Position numbers and translations under genes: made by a program. This document shows, one piece after another, positions 1 through 7,901 of a stretch of 64,000 nt of DNA. The DNA lies in assembly GCF_024733845.1 (NCBI RefSeq), contig NZ_JANRHG010000005.1, forward strand, positions 1 to 64,000, in the 5' to 3' direction. Each line of letters starts with the position of its first letter. The first letter of the stretch is position 1. The DNA is from Neomoorella sulfitireducens (lineage in GTDB: Bacteria; Bacillota; DSM-521; Neomoorellales; Neomoorellaceae). The notes beneath the pieces were generated by a model. The model saw nothing but the letters and a program-made list of their open reading frames with translations. It was not told the origin of the DNA and made no database searches.

Positions 1-30
1 GTCACCATCCCTCTTGCTCCAGTATACTAA

Positions 31-58
31 AAAACCCGGTGCCTGCGCACCGGGTTTT
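31..58. terminator. Bidirectional intrinsic terminator
   Basis: A perfect 8-bp GC-rich stem (CCCGGTGC / GCACCGGG) with a 4-base loop is flanked by an A-run on the left and TTTT on the right, so it can end transcription on either strand. It lies just downstream of the minus-strand exchanger gene and would close that transcript. Confidence 0.85.
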
Positions 59-94
59 CTCAGCAAAAAGAGATTTTATTATAAAGGACTTTTT

Positions 95-1102
95 CTAGCG
101 AATATAGCCGCCAATAACCAGTAAGACAAAAATACTGTAGAAAGCGCCGCCCCCTACCAGGGTGTAGGGTGTCAGGTATTTCTTGGATTTGATCTGGAGG
201 AAGACAAGGCCGGCCGAGACAATAGCCAGGATGGCGCTAATCAGCGCTCCCTGGGTTAATTCCCAGCTGGTCATGGTGATGCCCACTGCCGGTATCACCG
301 AGCTCTGGAAGACCATGGCGCCGGTAATATTGCCCAGGGCCAGGGTATCCTTGCCACGGCCCACCCAGATAATGCTATTAAATTTTTCCGGCAGTTCCGT
401 GGCTATGGGGGCTATAATGAGGGCCAGGACAAAGGGCGGTATACCCATAATCCGCGCCAGGTCTTCCACCCCGTTGACAAAGAGCCGGGCCCCGCCGACA
501 ATCACCCCCAGGGCCAGAAGGACCTGGGCTAAAACTACTGCCGTCGACGGCTCGGCTACCTTCCTGGCCAGGTAAAGGGGGTTCAATTCTTCCCCTTCAT
601 CCATAGTATGGCCGTTAGTCACCGTCAGGTAGGCATAAGTAACATAGGCGATTACTAACCCGATGGCGATTATTTGCTTCCAGATGTGGGCTCCCAGGAA
701 AGAGGCCAATACGGCCACGGTGTAAACGAGGAGAAAGAAACTTAAATCACGGCCCATAGTCCTGGTATCCAGGTTCATCCTGGGAAAATTGGGCCGGCGG
801 TTACGATAAGCAATCACAGCAATACCTGTAATAAAAAAGGCCAGGGTGCTGAGCATAAAAGGTGCCCCCAAAATGGCCCCTATACCTATTTCTTCCCCGG
901 CATGGCCGCCGCCGCCGAAAAGAATGGCCACAATCGGGATCATTGTTTCCGGCAGGGCCGTTCCTACAGCTGCCAGGATGCTCCCTACCGCGCCTTCTGT
1001 TAATTTTAGCTTTTTACCCAGCCATTCAATACCGTTGGTAAAACCTTCCGCTCCTGCAAGGATAACTCCCAGGCTGATTACTAGCAAGACTACATCCAGC
1101 AT
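95..1102 (-). CDS. CaCA-type cation exchanger (Ca2+/Mn2+ antiporter)
   Basis: An integral membrane protein of 335 residues with about ten hydrophobic segments. It shows the two alpha-repeat signatures of the calcium/cation exchanger superfamily: GTALPETM around residues 47-54 and ATELPEKF around 234-241. The acidic residues in these repeats form the ion site in the family. It should export a divalent cation in exchange for H+ or Na+ across the cytoplasmic membrane. The gene is monocistronic and follows a promoter and a yybP-ykoY riboswitch, which in other bacteria senses Mn2+. Mn2+ (or Ca2+) efflux is therefore the likely role, although the substrate cannot be read from the sequence alone. 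The start has a good Shine-Dalgarno (AAGGGGAGAAACT) before ATG. Confidence 0.85.
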   Translation of the reverse strand: MLDVVLLVISLGVILAGAEGFTNGIEWLGKKLKLTEGAVGSILAAVGTALPETMIPIVAILFGGGGHAGEEIGIGAILGAPFMLSTLAFFITGIAVIAYRNRRPNFPRMNLDTRTMGRDLSFFLLVYTVAVLASFLGAHIWKQIIAIGLVIAYVTYAYLTVTNGHTMDEGEELNPLYLARKVAEPSTAVVLAQVLLALGVIVGGARLFVNGVEDLARIMGIPPFVLALIIAPIATELPEKFNSIIWVGRGKDTLALGNITGAMVFQSSVIPAVGITMTSWELTQGALISAILAIVSAGLVFLQIKSKKYLTPYTLVGGGAFYSIFVLLVIGGYIR

Positions 1103-1154
1103 AGTTTCTCCCCTTCTTTATAATATCCCCTGATCGTGCGGCTGCAATGAGGAT

Positions 1155-1282
1155 AATTAAAAACCCCCATCGCCTTAAAGGCGGTGAAGGTCTCGCGCTT
1201 TACCTACCAGGCCCGGGCTTGGCAGCCGTGCTGACGAACCTGATACCGGAATAACCGGGGCTACTCCCCTTTTGCCGCTATT
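1155..1282 (-). promoter_or_regulatory. yybP-ykoY (Mn2+) riboswitch
   Basis: Read on the minus strand, the leader carries AAAGGGGAGTAG at 1272-1261 and GAGACCTTCACC at 1194-1183. These are the two conserved internal-loop segments of the yybP-ykoY aptamer, separated by the expected GC-rich arms. A terminator immediately follows and uses the ACCTT strand, so ligand binding and termination look mutually exclusive (an ON switch). The controlled gene is a cation exchanger, a classic target of this class. The Mn2+ ligand is family knowledge. Confidence 0.88.
1159..1191 (-). terminator. Riboswitch-controlled terminator
   Basis: On the minus strand ACCTTCACCGCC pairs with GGCGATGGGGGT through 11 of 12 positions (G-T pairs included) around a TTTAA loop, then runs into TTTTT. 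The 5' arm includes the conserved ACCTT of the aptamer, which is the structural basis for switching. Confidence 0.8.
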
Positions 1283-1294
1283 TTTTTCGTTTTT

Positions 1295-1323
1295 ATCTTA
1301 AATTTAGAGTTTTCCCCTGTCAA
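1295..1323 (-). promoter_or_regulatory. Sigma-A promoter of the exchanger gene
   Basis: On the minus strand TTGACA (1323-1318), a 17-base spacer and TAAGAT (1300-1295) form a near-consensus vegetative promoter. Transcription would start near 1288, just upstream of the riboswitch. Confidence 0.75.
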
Positions 1324-1387
1324 GTCCTATTTCCCAAATAAGCTGTAAAACGGCACTATTAGCTAAAATCAACCCTGTCGTTATTCT

Positions 1388-2143
1388 CTAATCCAGAGGC
1401 TCACCAGACATAACGCCGCGATAAAAAGTAGCCAGGCTGGTGTAGCCGATCCGGCGCAGGAGTTCCCGCACCCGCTCCCTTTCCCGGGCCACTTCACCGG
1501 GAGCGTGGGCGTCAGAGCCAATGGTGACGGGGATATTGAGGCTGAAGGCCCGCTCCAGGAGTTCCCGGGCCGGGTAAATCTCCCCCACCGGCTTGAACAG
1601 GCCGGCCGTATTGACTTCCATAGCAGCGCCGCACCGGGCGACGGCCTGGAGGGCCGGTTCGGCCAGCTCCAGTACCGGTTTCCGGGGGCGGTGGCCGTAA
1701 ATTTTTATCAGGTCCAGGTGGCCGATGATCTGGAAAAGACCGGTAGAGGCGGCCTGGGCCACCAGGCTGAAATAAGTAGTATAGAGCTCGTCAATATCCC
1801 AGGCGTTAAAGCCCCCTTCCTGGCCCGGACGGTCGAAATCCCAGTCACCGATGGCATGGACCGAGCCGATGAGATAGTCCCAGGGGCGGCCGGCCAGCTC
1901 CCGGCGGTGTTCTTTACCGGGGCGAAAGTCTATCTCCAGCCCGGCCCGCACGGGCATTCCCGTTACCCGTTCTAGCTCGGGAAAGACGCTGAAGTCCAGT
2001 CCTTCCAGGTAGCGGTCATGGTCGGCAAAGCCTATTTCCGTAAGGCCGGCAGTTTTGGCCGCTTCTACGTAGGGCAAGAGGCGTTCGACGGTGTGGGGCG
2101 GCCCCACATGGGCCAGCCCGTGAATATGGTAGTCAGCTGGCAT
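1388..2143 (-). CDS. PHP-domain phosphoesterase, HisJ/histidinol-phosphatase-like
   Basis: A soluble 251-residue protein of the polymerase-and-histidinol-phosphatase (PHP) family. Metal-binding motifs appear in family order: DYHIHG at the N terminus, ADHD near residue 40, GLEID near 68, SVHAI near 95, GHLD around 155 and GSDAH near the C terminus. The family hydrolyses phosphate esters at a multinuclear metal site; HisJ-type members act on L-histidinol phosphate. No his genes lie nearby, so the substrate is uncertain. The ATG follows a strong Shine-Dalgarno (CGGAGGAG). It is monocistronic. Confidence 0.8.
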   Translation of the reverse strand: MPADYHIHGLAHVGPPHTVERLLPYVEAAKTAGLTEIGFADHDRYLEGLDFSVFPELERVTGMPVRAGLEIDFRPGKEHRRELAGRPWDYLIGSVHAIGDWDFDRPGQEGGFNAWDIDELYTTYFSLVAQAASTGLFQIIGHLDLIKIYGHRPRKPVLELAEPALQAVARCGAAMEVNTAGLFKPVGEIYPARELLERAFSLNIPVTIGSDAHAPGEVARERERVRELLRRIGYTSLATFYRGVMSGEPLD

Positions 2144-2161
2144 GATAAACTCCTCCGAAAA

Positions 2162-2195
2162 TAGACTTCTACCAAAAATAGACTTCTACCAAAAA
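2162..2195. repeat. Two tandem copies of a 17-bp unit
   Basis: TAGACTTCTACCAAAAA is repeated exactly twice, head to tail, and followed by a third partial copy. It lies just upstream of the PHP phosphoesterase start, in its presumed leader. No function is evident; it may be simple slippage duplication. Confidence 0.7.
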
Positions 2196-2220
2196 TAGTT
2201 TTTACAATAGATTGCCTTTG

Positions 2221-2398
2221 GGGGGAGGCAGGTTCCCTTCAGGCGCTGGTTGCGCCTTATACTTGTACGAACTCGGCCGGCTTCGGGCGCGGCCTTAACT
2301 CGCCCTTCGGGCTTGAAACCTGGCGGCCGCGCTTCTCCTCAGCCGGCCTCGTTCTTTGAACTAAGCGCAAATGCGCCCTCCGGGAACCTGCCTCCCCC
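2221..2398. repeat. Long imperfect palindrome, element 1
   Basis: A 178-bp inverted repeat. The outer 17 bp are perfect (GGGGGAGGCAGGTTCCC at 2221-2237 against its complement at 2382-2398). Inside, the arms remain similar and contain local GCGC hairpins, GGCCGGCT arms and a GCGCGGCC/GGCCGCGC core. No credible reading frame covers it. It could fold into one long structured RNA from either strand or be a palindromic interspersed element. The 590-base gap between the PHP gene and flxA holds this element, a second one and nothing else recognisable. Confidence 0.6.
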
Positions 2399-2508
2399 TG
2401 CACATTACCCCTCATTTTCATGGTTCGCTGGTGGCGGCACTACCCCATGAATGGCTCCTTCGAAAATGGCTTCTTTTGGATAAATGATATCGTTTTACTC
2501 ATCGGCCT

Positions 2509-2710
2509 GGCTTTGTTGGGAGTGAGCGACTTGGCCTGAGCGGGAAAGCGGCCTTGGCGAAGCCGAAGAGCGAGGGCGGGGCCGAGGACAGCGAGGCCTT
2601 CGGCCGGATTCTAAAGGCAAGGATGCCGAATAGGCCGGGAACCCCGTCCGAGCCTGAGGCTGAGCCTTAGGCCGCTCGGCGAAGGCCATGGAGCGAACGA
2701 AAACAAAGCC
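2509..2710. repeat. Long imperfect palindrome, element 2
   Basis: A second inverted repeat of about 202 bp with terminal 9-bp arms GGCTTTGTT (2509-2517) and AACAAAGCC (2702-2710). Partially matching interior arms rich in GGCC and GAGCG follow. It sits directly downstream of flxA on the minus strand and could act as a structured 3' end of the hdr-flx transcript. Its relation to element 1 (both long, GC-rich, back to back) suggests one repeat class, which is an inference. Confidence 0.5.
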
Positions 2711-2738
2711 AGCGCCAAAACATCTATTGAGTATTACC

Positions 2739-3569
2739 TTAATACTCATTCGGCAGCTGCTTGAGCTGCGCCAGGGTGAAAACGGGGCCGTCCAGGCAGA
2801 CGTAGCAGCTACCCAGATTGCAGCGGCCGCACTTGCCGATGCCGCACTTCATGCGCATTTCCAGGGTGGTGATGATCTGGTCGTCCTTGTACCCCAGCTT
2901 CTCCAGGGACTGCAGGACGAACTTGATCATAATTGGCGGGCCGCAGGTAACGGCCACCTTACCGGCCGGGTCCGGCTGCAGCTCCTCCACGAAGGCCGGC
3001 ACAAAACCCTCATGGCCCTGCCAGGACGCGTCACCTTTATCCACCGTCACGTCCACCCGGCAGTTTTCCACCCGGGGCCAGTTGTTAAAGAGGTCGCCCT
3101 TGAAACAGAGGTCCGCCGGCGAGCGGGCGCCGTAGATGATCCACAGGTTGCCGTAATCCTGGCGGTGCTCGATGCAGTAATTTATCAGGGAACGCACCGG
3201 CGCCAGGCCGATGCCGCCGCCGATAAAGAGGATGTCCTTGCCTTTAAGCTCTTCCACGGGGAAGCCGTTGCCGTAGGGGCCGCGGATACCCACCGCCTGC
3301 CCTTCTTCGGCCTCGTGGAGGGCGTCGGTCAGCATGCCCACCCTTTTAATGGCCAGCTCCAGGTGCTCAGGCCCCTGGGAAGTGATGGAAAACATGGCCT
3401 CCCCCACGTCGAGCAGCGAGAGCATGGCCAGCTGCCCCGGCATGGGAGTAAAGGGCTTGCCCTTCTCCGTCGTCACGTGGAAGGTCTTGACATCGGGGGT
3501 TTCTTCCACAATTTTAATGATGTGCCCCGTCATGGGCACCAGGGGGTTGACCCGTGCTGCTTCGGCCAT
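2739..3569 (-). CDS. flxA: FlxA-like FAD/NAD-binding oxidoreductase subunit
   Basis: A 276-residue protein of the ferredoxin-NADP reductase / AsrB / dihydroorotate-dehydrogenase electron-transfer type. It has an FAD-binding beta-barrel in roughly the first 100 residues and an NAD-binding region with GGGIGLAPVRSL around 115-130. A C-terminal cysteine cluster (CGIGKCGRCNLG...C) should bind a [2Fe-2S] centre. In FlxABCD-HdrABC complexes the FlxA subunit exchanges hydride with NAD(H). The start ATG overlaps the flxB stop (TAATG), so the two are translationally coupled. It is the last gene of the seven-gene hdr-flx operon. It resembles AsrB of anaerobic sulfite reductase, but no AsrC-type siroheme subunit is present. 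Confidence 0.82.
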   Translation of the reverse strand: MAEAARVNPLVPMTGHIIKIVEETPDVKTFHVTTEKGKPFTPMPGQLAMLSLLDVGEAMFSITSQGPEHLELAIKRVGMLTDALHEAEEGQAVGIRGPYGNGFPVEELKGKDILFIGGGIGLAPVRSLINYCIEHRQDYGNLWIIYGARSPADLCFKGDLFNNWPRVENCRVDVTVDKGDASWQGHEGFVPAFVEELQPDPAGKVAVTCGPPIMIKFVLQSLEKLGYKDDQIITTLEMRMKCGIGKCGRCNLGSCYVCLDGPVFTLAQLKQLPNEY

Positions 3570-4570
3570 TACAGGGTCACCTCCTTGACCTCGCGGATTA
3601 CCCGGGTGATGTCGACATTTACCGGGCAGCGATCCAGGCAGCGGCCGCAGCCCACGCAGGCGAATTTGCCGTACCGCTCCGGGAAATACTGGAGCTTGTG
3701 CAGGAAACGGTTGCGCAGGCGCTCCTTTTTCGACGGCCGCGGGTTATGGCCGCCGGCCATGCGGGTATACTCGGAGAACATACAGGAATCCCAGCAGCGG
3801 AACTTGTAACCGCTGTTGCCCCGGTTTTCGCCCTGGATGTCAAAGCAGTGGCAGGTGGGACAGAGGTAAGTGCAGGCACCGCAGCCCAGGCACTTGCGGC
3901 TGACCGCCGTCCAGTAGGGGTGCTCGAACATGCGCTGCAGTTTCGCCGTTACCCCGTCTATATCCACGACCAGGCCCGGCTTTGCGGCCGCCGGTATCTC
4001 TTCTTTACCGGCATCCGTCAAAAGGCCTGTGCCCTGTTCCAGGAGTTCCTGCCCGGCCTCCGTTACGACTTCCAGGAGGTAGCCGTCGGCCAGCGGCCAC
4101 ATCTGGACGTCTACCCCTTCGGCCCGCCCGGGGTCTATGCCAAAGGTGGTGCAGAAGCAGGTGGGGGCGGCTTCCGTGCAGGCCAGGGCCACCACACGGG
4201 TGTTTTCCCGCCGCCGGCGGTAGAATTCATCGACATAGCCCTTCGTCAGGAAGACGTCGTCCATAATTGCAAAACTGCGGGCGTCGCAGGAACGGACCCC
4301 CACCAGCACCATCTTCGCATCGAAGGGGGGAACCTCCGTTACGCCGGCTTCCTGGCCCTGCACCTGGTAGCGGTACATGGTTTCCGTCCGGGGGAAGAAG
4401 AGGTCCTTGGGCGGCTCCAGGGTATTGCCCTCATCTAGGGTGAGTTTCCCCTGCCCGTCCCAGGGGAGGAAAACCCTTGTCCCGTCTTTTTCCTGCGGTA
4501 CAAAAACCCTGGCCCCTGCAGCCCAGGCCTGCAGTAGTTGCGGTAATTTATCCTTGGCAATCTTTAACAT
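3569..4570 (-). CDS. flxB: FlxB-like 4Fe-4S dicluster subunit (AsrA-like)
   Basis: A soluble 333-residue protein whose C-terminal third carries two ferredoxin-type cysteine motifs, CLGCGACTYLCP and CVGCGRCLDRCP. The N-terminal part contains scattered cysteines (SCDAR, ACTEAAPTCFC) typical of the AsrA / hydrogenase beta-subunit family. In Flx complexes it relays electrons between the NADH-reactive FlxA and FlxC/FlxD. It is the sixth gene of the operon, overlapping flxA by one base and leaving 15 bases to flxC. The name follows gene order and homology to Flx/Asr subunits; AsrA alone would be an equally valid family label. Confidence 0.75.
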   Translation of the reverse strand: MLKIAKDKLPQLLQAWAAGARVFVPQEKDGTRVFLPWDGQGKLTLDEGNTLEPPKDLFFPRTETMYRYQVQGQEAGVTEVPPFDAKMVLVGVRSCDARSFAIMDDVFLTKGYVDEFYRRRRENTRVVALACTEAAPTCFCTTFGIDPGRAEGVDVQMWPLADGYLLEVVTEAGQELLEQGTGLLTDAGKEEIPAAAKPGLVVDIDGVTAKLQRMFEHPYWTAVSRKCLGCGACTYLCPTCHCFDIQGENRGNSGYKFRCWDSCMFSEYTRMAGGHNPRPSKKERLRNRFLHKLQYFPERYGKFACVGCGRCLDRCPVNVDITRVIREVKEVTL

Positions 4571-4585
4571 GTCCCCACCTCCCTC

Positions 4586-5494
4586 CTAGTGGAATTCTTC
4601 CGGATCATCGAGTTTATACTGGCCCAGGGGCAGCCGCGCTTCCAGGTCTACCCCGGCCTCGTATTCACCGAAGAGCTCGTTTAAGTCTTTTATGATCTTC
4701 TTATTGAGGGTCATGATGGGTATCCCTTCCGGGCAGACCCGCTCGCACTCGCCGCACTCGATGCAGCGGCCGGCCACGTGCATGGCCCGGGTAATGGCAA
4801 AGAACATATTTTCGCTCCTGTTCATCTGCTTGCCGCACCAGCCCGATTGAGAACGGTCGAAGATACACTCCCGGCAGTTGCAGGCCGGGCAGATGTTACG
4901 GCAGGCGTAGCAGCGCAGGCAGCGGTCGTAGGCCGCCGTCCAGAAGGCGTAGCGCTCGTCGGGGGACATGGCTTCCACCCTTTCAACTTCGGCGAAACGG
5001 CCTTCCGCCGCAGCCGCCGCCTCCCGGATGGCCTCCCCGCCGTCCTCCTGCAGGAGCTCGTCATAGATCACCGGTTCGGGATGGGTACAGAAACGGCACT
5101 TTTCGGCCGGGGACACTTCCCCACGCCTTTCTTCCCCCAGGGCAGCCGCCTGGCGGCCGTCCTTCACACCGGGACATTTAATGCCGATCAGGTAGACCCT
5201 TTCCCGGGCGATCTGGTTGTCCTGGAGAAGGCGCACAATGCCCCGGGCGTCGCAGCCCTTGACGAAGAGGGCGATTTTATCTCCCGTGTGCTTGTAGTCC
5301 AGGAGGTACTTGGCCAGGTTGTTGGTGCAGAACTCGTCCCACACCAGGCGATCGCATTCCCCCGGTTCGGTGATAAAGGCCGGGGGCGACAGGTACCAGA
5401 AGGTGCCCTTCTCCCAGCCGATAACCATTTGCACGGCGCCTTGCGTCAACAACTCCCGGGCCCGGGCACGCATTTGTTCCTGGAGGCTGCTCAT
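4586..5494 (-). CDS. flxC: FlxC-like iron-sulfur subunit
   Basis: A 302-residue cytoplasmic iron-sulfur protein. The C-terminal half has a dense cysteine array (CLRCYACRNICPACNCREC) and a classic ferredoxin motif (CIECGECERVCP). The middle carries FVKGCDARG and KCRFCTHP, features shared with F420-hydrogenase/dehydrogenase beta-type electron carriers. In flxABCD-hdrABC clusters this is the second ferredoxin-like subunit. The start codon overlaps the flxD stop by ATGA, which argues for coupled translation and stoichiometric assembly. Confidence 0.75.
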   Translation of the reverse strand: MSSLQEQMRARARELLTQGAVQMVIGWEKGTFWYLSPPAFITEPGECDRLVWDEFCTNNLAKYLLDYKHTGDKIALFVKGCDARGIVRLLQDNQIARERVYLIGIKCPGVKDGRQAAALGEERRGEVSPAEKCRFCTHPEPVIYDELLQEDGGEAIREAAAAAEGRFAEVERVEAMSPDERYAFWTAAYDRCLRCYACRNICPACNCRECIFDRSQSGWCGKQMNRSENMFFAITRAMHVAGRCIECGECERVCPEGIPIMTLNKKIIKDLNELFGEYEAGVDLEARLPLGQYKLDDPEEFH

Positions 5495-5928
5495 GCGTCA
5501 TCCCTCAGCTTTCTGTTGGGCCCCAGGGCCCGGATGTCCTCCGTCAGCTGGGTGATGATCTCGGCAAAGCGCGGGCCCTCAGAACCCGACACCCAGCGTG
5601 CCTGGAAACGCTCCGGCTCCAGGCCCATGAACTGTAAAACCCGCTGCATGAGGAGGAAACGGCGGCGGGTGAAGTAATTGCCACTAACATAGTGGCAGTC
5701 GCCGGGGTGTCACCCGGCCACCAGGACGCCGTCGGCACCGCGCTGGAAGGCCCGCAGGACAAACTGGGGATTGACCCGGCCGGAACAGGGGACCCGTATA
5801 ACACGGGTATTGGCCGGGTACTGCAACCGGTTCAGGCCGGCGAGATCGGCGCCGGCGTAGGCGCACCAGTGGCAGCAGAAGGCGACGATTTTGGGCTCCC
5901 AGCTGTTTTCTCCGGCTGCTACAGGCAT
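5491..5928 (-). CDS. flxD: FlxD/MvhD-type subunit, probable selenoprotein (Sec73)
   Basis: A 145-residue MvhD-family protein, the small [2Fe-2S] subunit that passes electrons to HdrA. It shows [15 protein letters not shown] near residue 17 and CSGRV near 49. The frame then contains one TGA (5712-5710) at residue 73 in VAG-TGA-HPGDCHY, exactly where the family has a conserved Cys. It resumes without shift to the natural stop next to flxC. A SECIS-like hairpin follows. Methanogen VhuD is a known selenoprotein at this kind of position, so Sec is the natural reading. Read conventionally, the protein would end after 72 residues, lacking half the domain. It overlaps hdrA by 10 bases and flxC by 4. 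Confidence 0.88.
5680..5696 (-). promoter_or_regulatory. Putative bacterial SECIS hairpin in flxD
   Basis: On the mRNA, GCCACUA and UAGUGGC form a perfect 7-bp stem around a UGU loop, extendable by one U-A pair. The loop begins 21 bases after the UGA and has G in its second position. Both fit the published bacterial SECIS model (small apical loop with a G near its start, roughly 16-37 bases downstream). Confidence 0.75.
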
Positions 5929-7901
5929 ACTGCATCCACCTCCGCCAGGATTTGTTCATTGGTAAAGCCACGGAGATTCATGGCGCTCGACGGGCAGGCA
6001 ACCGAGCAGGCGCCGCAGCCCTGGCAGAGGCCGCCGTTTACCGTTGCCACCTGGCGGTTCACCTGCCTGCCGGCTACCCGTTCGGTTATGGTCTTCATGG
6101 AAATGGCTTTGTACGGGCAAATCTTTTCGCACATGGCGCAACCGGCGCAGATGCTTTCATCTACCGCTGCGATCATGGGGTCGGTGGCCATTTCGTCTTT
6201 GGTGAAGAGCTGGCACACTTTGACGGCCGCGGCGCTGGCCTGGGACACCGTATCGGGAATGTCCTTGGGTCCCTGGCAGGCGCCGGCCAGGAAGACGCCG
6301 GCCGTAAAGGTTTCCACCGGCCTGAGCTTCGGGTGGGCTTCCTGGAAGAAGCCGTCTTTATCCGTTTGCAACCCCAGCATCTTGGCGACATCGTCCCATC
6401 CGGCGCTGGGTACCATGGCCGTGGCCAGGACCACCATGTCGGCCGCCACTTCCACCTGGCGGCCAAGGAGGGTATCCTCGCCGCGGACGATGAGCTTGTC
6501 CCCCTCCTGGAAGACGCGGCTCACCCGGCCCCGGACGTAGACGGCCCCTTCGTGGACGGTACGCTGGAGGAACTCTTCATAGGCCTTGCCGGGGGTGCGG
6601 ATATCCATATAGAAGACGATGGCCCGGGCGTCCGGAATCTTCTCCAGCACCTGATGGGCGTGCTTGGCCGTGTACATGCAGCAGGCCCGGGAGCAGTAAC
6701 TTTTCCCCTTGGCTTCATCCCGGGAACCCACGCATTTAATGAACACCACCGTCTTCGGTTCTTTACCGTCCGAAGGACGGACGATCCTGCCGCCCGTAGG
6801 CCCGGAGGCATTGTTCAGGCGTTCGAAATGCATACCGGTTATGACATCAGGGTATTTGCCGTAACCGTACTCGCCGTAAACCTCTTCCCATTTAAAGAGA
6901 TCATAACCTGTGGCCACGACGATGGCCCCGAATTTTTCGGTGACTACTTCATCCTGCTGCTCGTAGTCGATGGCTTTGGCCGGGCAGACCTTCTGGCAAA
7001 CGCCGCACTTACCCCTGGTAAACTGGCGGCAGTGCTCGCGGTCGATAACCGGTACCGCCGGTACCGCCTGGGGGAAGGGCAGGTAAATGGCCTTGCGTTT
7101 GCCCAAACCCAGATCGAACTCGCTTTCCACCTTGGTGGGGCACTTTTCCCAGCAGGTGCCGCAGCCGGTGCACTTGACCGGATCCACCGACCGGGCCTTC
7201 TTGCGGATGGTCACTTCAAAATTGCCCACATAGCCCGCCACATTCTCTACTTCCGCATAGGTCACTAATTCAATGTTAGGGTGCTGCGCCGCAGCAACCA
7301 TTTTCGGCGTGCTTATTCAAGCGGAACAATCCAGGGTCGGGAAGGTCTTGTCCAGCTTGACCATATTGCCACCAATGGTCGGCTCGCGGTCCAGAAGCAC
7401 TACTTTATAGCCGGCGTCGGCGATATCCAGGGCGGCCTGCATGCCGGCAATGCCACCGCCGATAACCAGCGCCCTTTTAGTTATGGGAATGGTCCCGGGA
7501 GTAAGGGATACATTGCGCCGGGCTTTGGCCACTGCCGACCGCACCAGGTCAATGGCCTTGAGGGTAGCCCCCTCCTTATCTTTAGCATGGACCCAGGCGC
7601 ACTGCTCGCGGATGTTGGCCATTTCAAAGAGGTAAGGGTTTACCCCGGCACTTTCACAGGTCTTCCTGAAGGTGGGTTCGTGCAGCCGGGGAGAGCAGGA
7701 GGCAACAACCACCCGGTCCAGGCGTTGTTCTTTGATGGCCCTGCGGATTAGCTCCTGTCCCGGATCGGAACACATATACTGGTAATCGGTGGCATAAACC
7801 ACATCAGGCATGTTCCTGGCGGCCTCGGCCACCTTTTTGACATCAACTACCGAAGCAATATTGGTACCGCAGTGACAGACAAAGACGCCGACACGCTTCA
7901 T
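5919..7901 (-). CDS. hdrA: HdrA, flavin/iron-sulfur subunit, probable selenoprotein (Sec195)
   Basis: A heterodisulfide-reductase A-type protein of 660 residues, the flavin-containing hub of Hdr complexes. It has an N-terminal domain with FVCHCG, an FAD-binding [14 protein letters not shown] at about 146-159, and several ferredoxin motifs: [12 protein letters not shown] near 240, [12 protein letters not shown] near 387+200, and [12 protein letters not shown] near the C terminus. One TGA (7319-7317) interrupts the frame in DCSA-TGA-ISTPKM. HdrA homologues have CSAC followed by xTPKM there, so the TGA replaces a conserved Cys. The same protein is a selenoprotein in some methanogens. The frame is intact on both sides and a SECIS-like hairpin follows. 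It overlaps hdrB by 4 bases and flxD by 10. Confidence 0.92.
7279..7299 (-). promoter_or_regulatory. Putative bacterial SECIS hairpin in hdrA
   Basis: On the mRNA UGCUGC pairs with GCAGCA (6 bp, extended past one mismatch by two G-C pairs) around a GGC loop. The loop starts 27 bases after the UGA and begins with GG. Spacing and loop agree with the bacterial SECIS model. Confidence 0.72.

Noticed and set aside
2162-2195. Short tandem repeat considered as a CRISPR remnant
   Set aside because: There are only two direct copies with no spacer and no cas genes nearby.
2688-3809. A 373-codon plus-strand open frame
   Set aside because: It is antisense to flxA and crosses the palindromic element; the composition is that of a shadow frame.
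5952-7268. A 438-codon plus-strand open frame
   Set aside because: It lies antisense to hdrA, lacks any recognisable domain and is the usual mirror frame of a GC-rich gene.
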